In this document: piece by piece, positions 1 to 12,750 of the stretch | How the letters are laid out: every line of letters begins with the position of its first letter | Numbering within the stretch: the first letter of the stretch is position 1 | Source: Apricaphanius iberus | Lineage: Eukaryota > Chordata > Actinopteri > Cyprinodontiformes > Aphaniidae | Length of the DNA: 64,000 nt | Assembly (NCBI GenBank): GCA_028564705.1 | Contig: JAPXFQ010000166.1 | Location: forward strand, 682,001 to 746,000 | Direction of reading: 5' to 3' | Notes under the pieces: generated by a model | What the model was told of the DNA's origin: nothing | Database searches by the model: none | Seen by the model: only the letters and a program-made list of their open reading frames with translations | Translations under genes and position numbers: made by a program

Positions 1-640
1 GAAAACCAAGGAATTGGTGGTGGATTTTCGGGAGACGCAGAACCAACACACTGACACTGGTGAACATCCAGGAAGTGGATACTGAGATAGTGGACACTTA
101 TAGGTACGTAGTTGTTCCCCTGAATAATGAATTGGTCTGGAACCACAACGCTAATGCTTAGAGGAAGGGTCAGAGCAGACTCTACCTGCTGAGGGGACAG
201 AGGTTATATGGAGTCCAGGGAGCACTGTTAAGACCCTCTATGACTCTCTGGTGGCTTTTGTAATTTTTTACAGTGTTGTATGTTGGAGCAGCAATTTATG
301 TACAGCTGAGTGAAAGCGGTTGGAATAACTCATCAGGAAGGCCAGCTCTGTTCTAGGATGCACCCTGGATGCAGAGACAGAAGGACTCTAGCCAAAATAA
401 CATAACTTATGGCAAGAGTCTCTGACCCCATGCATGGAAATTTTGCTGAACGTTCATTCCTGCATCCTAGATGCAGGAATGAACGTTTCTGCAGGTCCTT
501 TTTCCCTGCAGCTTTCAGAACATTTAACCAAAACTGCTCTCAACAACCATAAATGTTTATACCAGCACTAATCACCCGAACAACTGCTACTGTTATAATT
601 TGCACATTATTTTTCTCAGTTTATACTAACTTATTGGAAG
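1..640 (+). pseudogene. Decayed L2/Rex1-like LINE, C-terminal reverse transcriptase and 3' part
   Basis: Plus-strand translation, with frameshifts and stops, follows the thumb and C-terminal region of a fish LINE. The order is KTKELVVDFR, VDTYRYVVVPLNNELVW, KGQSRLYLLRGQR, SVVCW, LIRKASSVLGC, and a basic end resembling HPRCRNERFCRSFFPAAFR near 450-525. These blocks are in the order typical of Jockey-superfamily LINEs. The element is cut by the window edge, so its 5' extent is unknown. It is clearly non-functional. Confidence 0.75.
449..487. repeat. Perfect 17-bp hairpin, 5-nt loop
   Basis: Arm AACGTTCATTCCTGCAT (449-465), loop CCTAG, perfect complementary arm 471-487. It lies in the decayed LINE coding tail. 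Confidence 0.95.
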
Positions 641-707
641 TTATATGTTTACTCTTTAGGTACAATGCATAATCTATATATATTTCTAATATTCTAAATG
701 TGTGTTT

Positions 708-1090
708 TGGTCCGTTCACATCTGCCAAAATGTCTACGCCCAGAACGGCAAGATCACATGTTAAGTCTATGGTTGAGTCTCCACTGTGCATTGTGTGCTT
801 TGCCTGCAGCAATTATTGAAACTTTTGTTGCTTTCCAAGCTTCAAAGCAGCAAAGCTCGCAACGCAGAAGTTGATCTAGAATAATTTTCTGCGCTGTCTC
901 CTGAGTATCAACCAATCAGAGTGTCTCGCTGTAGTGACGTGCCCGACGTCGACGTTGTCTAGCCAGCCGCGATATGCCAGAGTTTATAACATCCGGCAGA
1001 GAAAGGCCTGCTCATGCACTTTGCAAGTTGTAGCATTAAAAAGATATAGGCTTCAAACTAGTTACTTTTGAGCGTTTTTGAGAAAACTTT
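708..1090 (-). mobile_element. PIF-Harbinger-like MITE, family M, inverted copy
   Basis: The reverse complement matches the element at 47879-48292 over most of its length, including the GGCCTTTCTCTGCC, GTCGACGT and CTCTGATTGGTTG blocks. Its left end, TTGGTCCGTTCACATC, corresponds to that copy's TGGTGCATTCACACC terminus. It is divergent and the right end is only approximate. Confidence 0.65.
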
Positions 1091-1451
1091 GGTTTGGTAC
1101 CGAAATTGGTATCAAGAACCGTGGATTTTCACTGGTGTTGGCACAGAACAGTGAATTTGATAATGTGAAAACACTAATCTGTTGTGCTTTCTGTAAACGT
1201 TATTTTAAGAATAAAAACTTCTTTGTGGATATACACGCAAGAAAAACATGTTGAAACCAAAAAAAAAGAAAGAAATTGGACTTAAGAATGGTATTTCTAT
1301 TTTAAAATTTATTCACACAATACATTCCTAAGTATATAATAAATGTCGAATGGGTAACTGTTAAGTCACAACCGGAAACTAATCAAAGACATTTGTGAGA
1401 AGGTTACCAAAACAGCAGTGGAAAAACACTTGTAGATGTCTTGCCCTTTGA

Positions 1452-1919
1452 GTGACAGAGCAACAGACAGCCACAGGGACACTGGACAGAATCACTGGAA
1501 CACCTAGTGAAAGAAGCATTAACCATGCTGTACATTTATCTATAGCACTGCAAAGTCATCCCCCGCAGTGCAGCAAATGCAAAGGTCAATGCAAAGGAAA
1601 GCTGGCCTTTAAACATTGCATGCTCACACGTAGAGACCCACGCATGTTGCAGAGAGAAAGGGCATCTCTTGTTCCCAAATTAGACCCTAATCAAATGACA
1701 CAGGAACTCTGGGACACACTGGCTGATGTCAAAGCAGACGAAATCGCTGCAGCTCAGCTAACCTTTCTGCATCTGTGCTGCGACTTAAGATTTGCAAATA
1801 CACAATTCAGCAACTCTGACTGCAGCACTCCATATGCAGACCTGCTAAACATAGGACTGAGCAGCAATAATAATAATAAAAAAATAAATAAAAAAAAGGA
1901 AAACGGGAACAGGGAATAG
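1452..1919 (+). other. Unrecognised open reading frame, 155 codons
   Basis: The frame opens directly after an in-frame stop and has no ATG at its start (GTG at 1452). It holds a small Cys cluster, CSKCKGQCKGK, an acidic amphipathic stretch (MTQELWDTLADVKADEIAA) and a low-complexity Asn/Lys tail from AAT/AAA repeats. No family is recognised. It lies inside an sbf2 intron on the opposite strand. It could be a fragment of an unrecognised transposon or chance; I would not annotate it as a gene without transcript support. Confidence 0.2.
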
Positions 1920-2319
1920 TGAACTATTGCCTGAGCCGGATGAGACGACATTCTTATGCTATGACTGGACAATTATGCCGCCTCAAGCCGGTGCAGGCTG
2001 GCTGGTACTGGAGCAGCAGCAACAGCTAAAGATGACTCCGGAAAAAAAGGCAGAGAGGCAGCACCATCTCACAATTTTGGCATAGTCTTCTTCGCAATTT
2101 GTTATGACACATAACCTGGAAAAGACTTGCAGCATTAGTCATATGTATATTTCGATCTTAAAAAGAACAGAACTTATTGTTCAGAAAAGCTACATACAAA
2201 AAACTGATTGTTGTGGTAATAATAATATATGTAATATTTTATCATTATTTCGGTTTTGATTAATGAGTAGTGAGAAAAATGACTATTATCACATTTAGAG
2301 GAAAAAGGGGGAAGTTTGA

Positions 2320-2720
2320 AGGCCAGGAAACGTCATCCCAAGTGTAAAGTATGGTGGTGCCAGCATCATGTTGAGTGGCTGTCCCAATTTAGCAGAAACA
2401 GCTGCCCTCATAGAATAGACGGTATCATGAGGAAAGAACATTATGAGTAAATATTGAAGCAATATCTGTAGGAATCAGACAGGAAGTTAGAACCAAACTT
2501 TTGGTGTGGCGTGCCCCAAAGCCCTGATCTCACTCCTGTAGAGACTTTGTGGACAGATCTGAAAACCTGTGTGTAATCAAGGTGGGTTATTAATTTGACT
2601 AGGGGTTGCTCAGTCCTGTTCGAGCAAATGAGCCAAAATTACAGCAAACTCTTGTGAAAAGCTTGTGGGAAAACATCCGAAAGGTTTGTCCCAAGTGAAA
2701 CAGTTCAAAGCCAGAGTCAT
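2320..2720 (+). pseudogene. Tc1-like transposase remnant
   Basis: Plus-strand translation gives PSVKYGGASIMLSGC near 2338, HRIDGIMRKEHYE and ILKQYL near 2405-2465, and SPDLTPVETLWTDLKTCV near 2520-2570. These match the central block and the final catalytic Glu block of Tc1 transposases. The segment holding the second catalytic Asp is missing and several frameshifts are present. No intact terminal repeats were found. Confidence 0.75.
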
Positions 2721-3088
2721 GCTGAGTGTCAAAGAGCAGCAGCCACAAACTGTGGTTTTAAAACAAAGTATTAGGATGATTTTTTTTTTTTTAGGGATTA
2801 GTAGACCTACTGTACTAAAACCCTAATCTTCTGTCTAGTTTCTTGATAACGTAGGTCGCTACCTCAACTCTCAAATGTTCCAAACCCACCAACTTTTATA
2901 AGGCTAAAAATAAAAAAAATAAAACCCAACAAGTTTACAATATTCAATTCAGCCTTCCCGTTATCTGTAGGAAAAAATATACTCTCTCCCAGCCTTAATG
3001 AACACTAACATGATTCAACATGTAGAAAATACAGTTTCTATCCTTCCTACCTTCATTTTCTCTTCTTCCTTGGACTTCAACTTAAAGT

Positions 3089-3589
3089 GACAGTGTGTAG
3101 TTTTTGCAGTACATCTTTGAAAATAGCCATTAAAATATTATTTAATAATAATTACGTAAAGCACATTAATTGCAAAAATATTGGCGATATTGTAAAATAT
3201 GACTTTAAAAATCAGTTTTAAAATACATAGGCGTGGGTCCTCTTTTAGGGGGAAAGCCATATTAGATGACGTCTTTACTTCTACAAGAGCCCGGACGGAC
3301 AAAGTGCACGGAACACGCCCGCTATTAAAACATTGATTTCCCCTCAAAATGCAAAAAATTTTCGCCATAATTACATTTTTACCTCTTCCCTAGTTCCAAA
3401 CGATGAAAGAGAGACTGATGTGCTCGTCATGTTGCTGCAAATAGATAATTCTCAGGGAATTGAGCGTTTGAAAACAGCACTAGTTGGACCTCCGCTGTTG
3501 AGTTTCTTACTCGAAGACACAGATACCGCATGCTTGTGATAATTTAGGTATGCACTGCCTCCTACTGGCCGAGAATTACACACTGTGCC
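3089..3589. mobile_element. Short MITE with GACAGTGTGTA inverted ends
   Basis: The left end GACAGTGTGTAGTTTTT and the reverse complement of the right end, GCACAGTGTGTAATTCT, form an imperfect terminal inverted repeat of about 16 bp around a non-coding 0.5-kb interior. This fits a hAT-type MITE. A clear target-site duplication was not identified, so the class is tentative. Confidence 0.55.
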
Positions 3590-6500
3590 TATAAAAACGT
3601 CTAACTGATATTGAAAATAGCTAACTTGAGTGTTTTTCAGTTTGAGATTGTAGCAATCTTCACACAAAGAACCCCCACTCAAAAAATAAATAAATAAAAA
3701 AAAGCCACTTAAATCACACAGGGCTTTCCCAGATGATGTACCACCACTAATCTTAGTGGTGGCTTTATCTGCTCTGCAGGATGAGCAGCGGACAAAACAA
3801 GGTTTCTACTCCGGGCCGGGCGTTTTGGCACTTGTTTCCATCAGACTTGGCCTCTTCGGTCAAGGTCAGCACGATGATTACAAGAAACCAAACTGTCAAC
3901 AACATGACCATAATAACACTGCTATTCAAATACTATTCAGTGGCTGCAGAGGCTTCATCTGCTGCATCACAGCTTTGGATTTATTACATAAAGCTCTGAA
4001 GTGCTGGTTCCGAAACTCTGCTCCACGACTGTCCTCGACACTTTTGAAGTTTTGTTGTTTTTTTCACTGCAATGTTATGCAACACTCAGCACATATGGTT
4101 CATTGTATTGATATTTTTAGCAGACTGCGATCAAGGACAATCAATGTAAAAAAAATGTTTAAGGTAGTCCAGCAGTATAAAGCTATCTTAAAAAATGTTC
4201 AGCTTCATAAGTACCATATGAGTAGGAAATGCAACACCAGAGAAAGAGCCTACAATATAAAAGTATAATTTCTTAGTGACACTTAGTCCACCACTCATCT
4301 GGAAATGTTTGCTTTAACCCTGCTGCCTACAAACATACCTAAAAGAGAGTTAGCTCACTTCGGGGCAAATACTTTTATTTAAAATACAAAAAATAAATTA
4401 AAAACATGCAGCAACTTTACCACATAAAACACGTGGAAAAAAGGAAATAAAATGAATCCTTCGGGGGATTCGGCATTCCTCTGCTGAAATAAATCACAGC
4501 TAGACCAATCCATTCTATCTAAATAAACCATGCAGGGGTCCCAAATCTTTCACACACTGGAGTATTTCACAGTTTTTTTTGTTGCTAAAAGTAGGTTAAT
4601 ACAAAAACACATCTTCCAAACATTAATAAGTTGAATAATAGGTTAGAGGAAAAAAAAAAAAAGCTTTTGTGAAATATAAAACAAAAGCAGAAAATTCCCT
4701 TTGGTAATCCAAGGAGAGTAGAGGAATTTTCCCAAATTGATTATCTATGGGTATGAACAGCAGGATTGGTATGAAATCCAGTTAAACTGTAATAAATTAA
4801 TAACTGTGAAATAAACTGTACTAATACTGGGATAACTTCCAAAGCCTATGAAACAGAATAGATGTTAGATAACCTCTATTAATAAAAAAAGAAAGAAAAA
4901 GTGGGACGTGGTGAGCTGTGGATTCAGAGATTCTTATCATTTATTACTTTTACAACTGATAATTAATATAACCCAAAGATAAAACTAAGATCAGCAACAG
5001 CAAATATAATGTGGTTACAAGCCCTGATTGGTAATATTTTTAATTAGACCAGCACGATTTATTTAACCGTACTCTGAATCGCTGATGGCAATACTGCGAT
5101 GGCAATATTGCGATTAAAAATATATATCAACCCCCGCCTGCTTTCACACTCTTCCGCCCCATAATGTACTGAGCCAGATGGATGCTCTCCAACCACTCTT
5201 GATCAATGCCACACAGAAAATAGTGGGGAAATTCTAAAGATGAAACTGAAGTATGGCTTTGTTCACACTGCAGGCAAAAGGGCATTAAATCCGACTGCTG
5301 CCCATATGCCATCCATACCTGATTTTATTATGACAGTCTGAATGGCTCAAATTGGTGGTGATGGGGGGTGCTGGAAGAAACATGGGAGATAATGGAGACG
5401 AAGTCAGTCAATAAACAGAAATTGAGGTCTTAGACTTGATCAGTGAAGATTTTTGTCGATTCCGACTGGACAGGAATTGACACACAGCACGTAGCACTAA
5501 CATCAGTAGCCGCCATTTTGACTTCTACTGGGCATGCGGGCCGCTTTAGGGTCATGAACTAGTGAAACTGGAGCTTGTTTGCTGTCAAATTTCAGTTATA
5601 GTTTGAACAACCACAAAACAATCAAATTTAATAAAAATTAAAAAAACGAATAAATCGGAATTGAACATTAAGACCTGCAGCATGATTGTAGCCAAAGAGT
5701 CATGAAAACACGTTAATTGTAACGATTACCGCCATATTAACATTTAACATTTGTACTTCCACTTTAGTACAACTATCAGATTAGAATAACTTCTTGCTAT
5801 TCTCACATTTCTGAAAGCTGTGGTGAAAAATAAATACATTCCTTTTTTTTATGGTTTAAACCAGTGTTGATTTAACACAGAGGTTGGTTCTCTTAGATTT
5901 CACTAACTATAACATTAACTTAACCTTCTATGGGTTCACATCTGGCTTTTACACCTCAACAGCCTGCAGATGTGCATTTGACCTTCAAGAACCTTGGTCT
6001 TTGTTGAAGATACCATAGCAAGTAAATGAGCTGTACTTCTAAAGAATCTGTAAAAAAAAAAAATACAGCAGGAGAAAGTACATCAAGGTTGTTTTCTAAC
6101 TAAAAACTCAGCATGGCTTCAGGTCAAAATCTGTGGGCAGCTGGGGGTGTTTATTAATGTTTTTTCCGGACAGGAACAACTAGATACGTTTTTAGGATTT
6201 TGTTTGTTTTTGTTTTAAAGAAGAATGTGTTTTTGACATTCAGATGAATTCTCCGATTTCATATGACCAATACATAAACAGCCACTTTTTCACCCCAAAT
6301 AGTCGATGTTATCCTGTTTTGTCTACAATTAGCAAAAACAAAAACATTAAACCACGTTTCTGAGAGCTGGGACTGATGCATTAAAGAGTCGGGTAAACAG
6401 CCTCATCCTGAGCTTGTATATCAGCACAATGGCTGTCATGTGTCAGGCTGCATAGACCTTTAGAGCACAGTAAGATAATGGCTGCAGAACAGGTGCTTCC

Positions 6501-6784
6501 TACTCCACCACCTTCTCAGGACTCTGGCCAAGCTACAGAGACTGCTGCAGCGCGCGGTCTCACTTCTGCTTTCGATAAACTCAGCATCGGACCGCAACAA
6601 GTTTTGTGCCTTTTGTGGAAACTCCCTAATCTGCTGTCAGAAGTCAATGTGAATCTGAAAAGAACATGAACAAAGGCAAAAGAGTTTATTGGGCTTTCCT
6701 GGGTCTTACACACAATATATATGGGGAAAAAAAAGGTTGTATTAGAAATCATTTTATATATATTTTTTATACCTCGTGATGAGG

Positions 6785-6860
6785 ATGCACTGATACTGAT
6801 ATCGGGGCCGATACCGTTATAATGTACTCGTATAGTCAGTTAACAAATAGCATGAACCGA
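6785..6860. mobile_element. Fragment of a hAT-type MITE (GATACTGATATCGG end)
   Basis: GCACTGATACTGATATCGG followed by CCGATAC is characteristic of the ends of a common fish hAT MITE rich in nested TATCGG inverted motifs. Only one end is recognisable. Confidence 0.4.
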
Positions 6861-8175
6861 TCGGTGGCAATAATTTCACAGAAATTTGTATTTTTTATTT
6901 TAGAATTTTAGTATTGTGGTCATTTTTTCCCCCTATGAATTCAGATTTTTTTTAAAGATAAACTGGATTGGACAAGAAGAGCTTCCTAGGAAGCAACTTT
7001 TATATAAAAAATTTAAAGATAAAAAGTTGCATTTACTTAAATTATAATGAAATAATGTACTGTATTTTTTATGCAAGCAAAAAATGCTGAGTGAAAAAAA
7101 AGGTTACTATTTAAACTGTATTCTTCCATTACAAAGATTTGTTAACGCTACACCAAGGTACTGGTGGAGTTGTACTTTGCAATTTAAAGGAGATGAATCA
7201 AAGCTTCCGTGTGTGTTGTTTCAGGCAGGCAGAGGGTAAGAGAGTAGTAAGCAATTTGAACGAATCACCACTTTTTGTTGTCTTCACACTCTTGAGATAC
7301 AATTGGCTGGTGGGTACACACCCACTGCCCTGAAGTTGGAACTTTAAGATGCATTGGCTGTATATATCATATAAATATATCATGTAGTTTTACAAGGAAA
7401 TAAATTAGGTGACAAATCTTTTTCCACAAGTCTAAAACATTTTGTTCCAAACTGATATCTTTATCTAGCTTGTGCTCGTTACACCAAAAGACCAACTGGG
7501 TTGGACAAACACTTTGAACCACCATTCCAAGTTTCCATCACCCCCACAAGAATGACTCAAATGCCAATGAATTACACCAATGTAATTATTAAAAACTGAT
7601 GTAGTGTTGCAACTAAATGCATACATTTGGTGCAGTGAGGGCATGTTCTAACTGATTACTGTATTTGCGGTTTAATTTCTGTTGCATTAGTCACATTGTA
7701 ATAAGACTGAATTGTGGAAAATAATGCCACATAGAATTTTTTTCCAAAAGCACCTTGAAATTACTGGAAGTCAAACACTTTACAGGGAGGTTGTAAAAGA
7801 TTTTTAATGAATACTAGATGGGTCATTCCAGAAGGACATTTCTTGTCCCACTCACAAAAACATCTAAAAATCCATTGCACAAAACAGAAAAACACATATG
7901 CGTTTTAAATTATTCTCATTCTGAAACAAATTGTAATTATAGTTGTAGAAAGATATGTTTCAAAATATCATAAATCTTTCGTCCTAAAGTGCAAATTTTC
8001 TCTTGTCCCACCTTCTTGGACGAGAAACATGAACCTAAAATAAAACTGTTAAAATACATTTTAAATGAAGTTATGACATGAAATGTGTTTCCATTAATTA
8101 TAAAAAAGCTTACCATATTTATCATCATATTTTAGATAATAATAATGAATTGAATTTGTCCCACAATATGTGCAC

Positions 8176-9469
8176 AACCCTGTTACCAAAACATATTTAG
8201 CAGAGCAGAAAAGCAGGGAAAACCCAGTGTCACATGAAACAGAGAATATGATATAATCAAACCCTATGCAAACACCATGGGTAGACCAAGGTTAAGTCCT
8301 CTCTTCTTTTTTTCATATTTTTTTATTCTTTTCAGACTTACATGATTGTGCCACGCTAACCCAAGCAACCCTGTTATTCATCTTTTCTGAATATGACAAT
8401 TTAATTGAAAAGTTTTCTGCCATTATTAATGTAGCCGAGTTTGTCTTTGATACAGTAACACTACATTACACAGTTTGCATCTATTTCTGGAAAAAGCTTA
8501 CATTCGCATTGAATTTTCAACCCCATTTCTCTAATTACAGTAACAGGGTTGCGAGTAAATCCTAGTTTATGCTTCTGCGTTTTGACCGAGACGGATTGAC
8601 GCAACGCCATTATCCATCAACGCAAGGGCTCTCCGTCACCTACGCAAGAACGCACGGAGTAGAGGCCCAAATTTTAACTATCTGTCTCCGTCAACGGAGA
8701 GCGCATTCATCTGATTGGTCAGTTTCAGTAACAGCCAGAGATTGCTTCACCAGAACGGGGCTCTATAGTCGTTGTAATCAGTAGTTAATACATCGTTTGG
8801 CCACTATATACTTTATACTGAAAGGAAAATGTATCCAATTGAATTTATCTAATCTGTTCTTTTGGCGATTTTGAACACAAGGAGGTGTAGGAAAACAACA
8901 AAAAAGGCTGCTGTGTTTTGTTTCCATGAGTTTCTAGAGTATTCTATGAGCTGCACCTCTAATAAAAAGCTTTACAGCTTAATCAAAACGTACTTTCTGT
9001 CGTCCATTGCTCCTTGAGTAAAAGAAATGCGTTCACATGCCTAGAAAAAAAATGAAACGACGCTGCGATAGTAGGCAGAGACGTCCTGGTCGAGCAACGT
9101 TGAAAAAACAATAGAGGGTGGAGTCGAACAGCGGAGTACTATAAACAAAAAATGTCTCAGTCAATACGTCTGAGTGCAAATTTGTGATCGGAGAAGCATA
9201 AACTGGGCTTAAAAGGGTTATAAAAAAAAAGTATTGTTTCCAATCAAACATGTTACTTTGCAAAACACTGTTACAGTAATTTCAACCCTGTTACCATATA
9301 GCTAGATTCTAAAACTTGCTTAAATTATTATGACTTCTGTACTCTTCTGAAATTAAATAATTATCTAATCTGAATGTGACTTTATTAACAAAATTTTTAA
9401 GGATTTATAAATCATTTTTTAGAAATATATACTTTTTCAAGTTCTTGAGTATCCGTAACAGAGTTGCAC
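8176..9469. repeat. Dispersed AACCCTGTTACC motif cluster
   Basis: AACCCTGTTACC at 8176-8187 and 9284-9295, AACCCTGTTATT at 8367-8378, its inverted form AGTAACAGGGTT at 8539-8550, CACTGTTACAGT at 9266-9277 and CCGTAACAGAGTTG at 9453-9466. The MITE at 8559-9210 lies inside the cluster. This may be subterminal structure of an old transposon; the identity is unknown. Confidence 0.5.
8559..9210. mobile_element. MITE, PIF-Harbinger-like, about 650 bp
   Basis: The left end CCTAGTTTATGCTTCTGCG and the reverse complement of the right end, GCCCAGTTTATGCTTCTCCG, form a terminal inverted repeat of about 20 bp with few mismatches. The interior is CpG-rich and non-coding. A partial relative lies at 17690-17900. 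TWA-like flanks suggest PIF-Harbinger, but decay at both borders leaves this uncertain. Confidence 0.65.
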
Positions 9470-9741
9470 AAGGGAACACACAAAGCAAATAAAATATCTT
9501 GAAAAAAATGTATACTTTTGATGCATAAACTGGACAAATCACATTATTTGATGACGTATTACTTGGTCTTTGTAATTACATTACAGAAAAGTATAAATTA
9601 AACGGTAAAGTTTTTTTAAAGTTTTGACACCTAAATTGTCCTCCGATTCTGGAGTGACCCAGATGCTGATTAAGTTTGAACACTTTTTCACTCTATAAAC
9701 TAAGTTTAAGATGTCACAATAAACCATGAATAAAAAAAACC

Positions 9742-9763
9742 AATAATAATAATAATAATAATA
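9742..9763. repeat. (AAT)n microsatellite
   Basis: About seven uninterrupted AAT units flanked by A-rich sequence. Confidence 0.9.
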
Positions 9764-10969
9764 AAAAAATCTCATGACGAATTCAAATGAGCTTGATATG
9801 TTTTCAAGCCACAAAAATGTACATTTTTGCATGCTTGTTTGTTTTCCTTCCATGTCTCCCTCTTTGGATGTCTTTTTTTAAACAAACAGTGTTTTTGTTG
9901 TTAGTTTCTACTGTTTGTGTTTAATATTTCTAACTGGTAGTTGTTCCTGCTTTTCTTGTCTGAGCCAAGTGGTTAATATTTTTATGAAGGGTAGTTTTGT
10001 TTACAGAGTTAATCCATTTTTTTTTTACAGTATTGTTTTGTTCATTTTTATTAGAATTATAAAAATGTCTTCCAGTTGCAGTGCTTAACGTTATTTGGAA
10101 ATTAAAGTTTACTGATCATTCAGATGGTGTACGTGTATAAAAAAAAAAAAAAGGCAATATTATTGTTAATGGTAATAATTTTCGGTGCACCTTATCATCC
10201 AGCAAAATTTGTTACTGTGATAGACCTGGCAGTAATCAAAGCATCAGACTGATGTTGTTTTTCCCATCTACAGCACAAAAAACTATTACGTTACTTTGAG
10301 AAAAACTCAAGTGAGAGAGAGAAGAGTTTCTGCAGGATGGCCACAAAAACAAGAAGAATGACAAAAGTTATCTAACACCGTTTTATCTGAGCTGTACAAT
10401 AAGGTTGCCACCACCTACAGGCCGGTTTGACCACAATCAGACTTTAATAAAAATGTCAGTTTTAATGTTTGTCCAATGGTCCACTAACTGGAGCCACTTG
10501 CTCATCTGATCAAAAGCATTCTGACATACCCTCCACATCTGAAGATTTCGTACAGCGGAGGATGTAAAGCAGACGAGGAGATGCTTGACACTCTAAAAAG
10601 ACTGGACCAAACTGCTTTTAGGTCATTGTTTGAGATAAAATAACAAGTATGAAAGCAAAACAAATGTTGTGTTCTCTATTTCCAGCACAGGATTAAGGAT
10701 AGACTGGCCAACAGCTAACGCAGACTGAAGATGGCATCTGTGCTGTGGACGAAAATACATGTATTTGATTGAGACTCGGCAGAAATAAAGAAAGGATAAC
10801 AAAAATGTCCATGTGCAAACGGCTCAACTATCCTAAACAGCTTATAGATGTATAATCATTGTGGCTGCTTCAGCTTACATTCGTGCCTGACTAAACGTCA
10901 TCTGTCTCATTCATTACAAAATGTCCTAAAAAAAAGAAAATCAACAAGGACCCCCCGTGGACGCCACAC

Positions 10970-11520
10970 TGATTTATTTGGCTGTTGTGTGTTTAATGGA
11001 AACAAGTCCATGTCTGAAAGGAGCTTCAGTTTGTGTGAGACCAGTCTCTGATGTTCCCCGGGTAAATCTCGTCCTGTGTATTCCCTGTTTCCTGTTCAGG
11101 AGCAGTGCTTTTCAGCCTGGAAATTCCTGCTATTCTTGACAGCTCCAGCTTTGTTCCCTGATGTGTTTAGCTCTGCTGGCACATAAAACCCTTGATTACT
11201 CATCGTGGATCTTCCTGACAAACACAACATTCCCATTCTCTCCCTGGTTGGAATGTTTTCCCTTCTACGAGGAATGCAATGTTTAGGTTTTTTTCCTCTC
11301 AGTTTTGCAAACACGGCCGGATCGACGTGCACTGTGACATGCCGAGCTATGGTCACTGAGCAAGTCTATAAGGAGAAACAATTAGCCTGCATTCTTTCAC
11401 CCGCCTGTGGCTTGGCATAGAGCCTAAAACCCGACTAACTCTGGCTGTTGATAGTGAATGATCCATTAAAGCTCTGTTATGCTTCACTAATTCGATTTAC
11501 TACAAGATCATTGCTAGATT
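10970..11520. other. Non-repetitive, compositionally balanced intron segment
   Basis: This stretch has higher sequence complexity and GC than its neighbours and shows no transposon features. Short open frames exist on both strands, but none resembles a family, and the frames overlap each other. It could be a conserved non-coding element, which only cross-species alignment can show. Confidence 0.25.
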
Positions 11521-12566
11521 AAAACAAGTGCTCTCTCAATCGCAGTGAGCCTAAAACGCACAAGTTCTTGAGCAACATCAACAGGTATTTTTTTTTTTGC
11601 AATATTAATTCCTTAAATCACTACTTAGGCACTTATCTACACATGACACCAACAGGTCACACATTTTCTAAATAGCTCCAGCATCCTTCCTGGAAATGCG
11701 AGCAACCCTCCTCATTACAGCGGGGGTTTGAGGGAGCAGCAAGGAGTTCAAGAAGTCAACACAAACATAAGACGACACAAATATTTACAAGTTGGTCAAA
11801 TCGGGTCAGGTTCCTTGATCAGCAGGACCAGGAGCTCCAAGTAGATTCCCCAAAATGTAACGACAGAACACACACGGTGGGCTCAAGGTGTTTTTAACTT
11901 CCATATTAGAAATGCCATGTTGACATTTTTCTCTCTCAGCAATTTCAAGTTTTTTTTTTTTATTATTTCTTTGTGTATGCAGTGCTAAAGACAAGCAGAG
12001 GAAGTTTAAATAAATGAACTGAAAATATTAATATCAACGATCTTGAAAAGAGTCTCTTCCATCTATATAATCAATTTCAAATGTGTGAAACACAATTACA
12101 AAACGTCTCCTGCGGTTTTACCAAAATTTAGAATCCGACTAAAGCAAAACATATCTCAAGTAAAAAATCCTCCCTAATATTTGGATTAAAAAAAAATCAC
12201 AAGCTATGAGAAGGGGTGTAGCTACATCATCTTTTTCTCTGGAAAAAGGGAGTCTGAAGCAGGAAAGTTAGGAAAAAAAACAGTTCAAACATAAATAACT
12301 TGAAAGATAAATAAAAGTTAGCAATGATAGGAACTGGTCTTCTGATAATGATTTATTGCTTTTTTATGTTAACATGTGGATGCGCACAGAAGTGAGCAAT
12401 CAGAGAATTATCTTGAAAAGCTACAAGGTGTCTCATACATTTCGGTAACTGGGGATTTATTGTATTTAATTTTTTCAGAGACCCTAGTGAGGTCAGGGAT
12501 ATGTAAGTGCGGGATCTTGAGATCCTCTAGAGAGAATGAGCAAGATACCAAAAATGGTAATGAGAC

Positions 12567-12600
12567 AGCATAAGCTATACAAAGATGTATAGCTTATGCT
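12567..12600. repeat. Perfect 15-bp hairpin, 4-nt loop
   Basis: Arm AGCATAAGCTATACA (12567-12581), loop AAGA, perfect complementary arm 12586-12600. No U-tract or terminator role is expected in this setting. Confidence 0.95.
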
Positions 12601-12697
12601 CTGTATAGCTCTTGGCGCTGATTGCGTATCATCGTACTAGTTTTGGCTGAGTAAGAATTGCTTACAAGCGCAACCAGCAGTTGGGGTCATGAGGCTC

Positions 12698-12750
12698 TAA
12701 TGGTGCGTTAAGACCGCATGCTTTGTCATCATCAAAAAATACTAACAAGC
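12698..12750 (+). mobile_element. Solo left end of MITE family M
   Basis: TAA followed by TGGTGCGTTAAGACCGCA closely matches the left end of the element at 47879 (TAA then TGGTGCATTCAGACCGCA). Homology fades within about 50 bp, so this is an end fragment or a strongly rearranged copy. Confidence 0.5.

Noticed and set aside
3756..4268. 170-codon plus-strand frame
   Set aside because: The translation is irregular, rich in Cys/His without pattern, overlaps another frame, and resembles no family; treated as chance.
12567..12600. Hairpins at 449, 12567 and 13682 as microRNA precursors or terminators
   Set aside because: Stems of 15-17 bp with 4-5 nt loops are too short for microRNA precursors, and no bacterial-type transcription unit is present.
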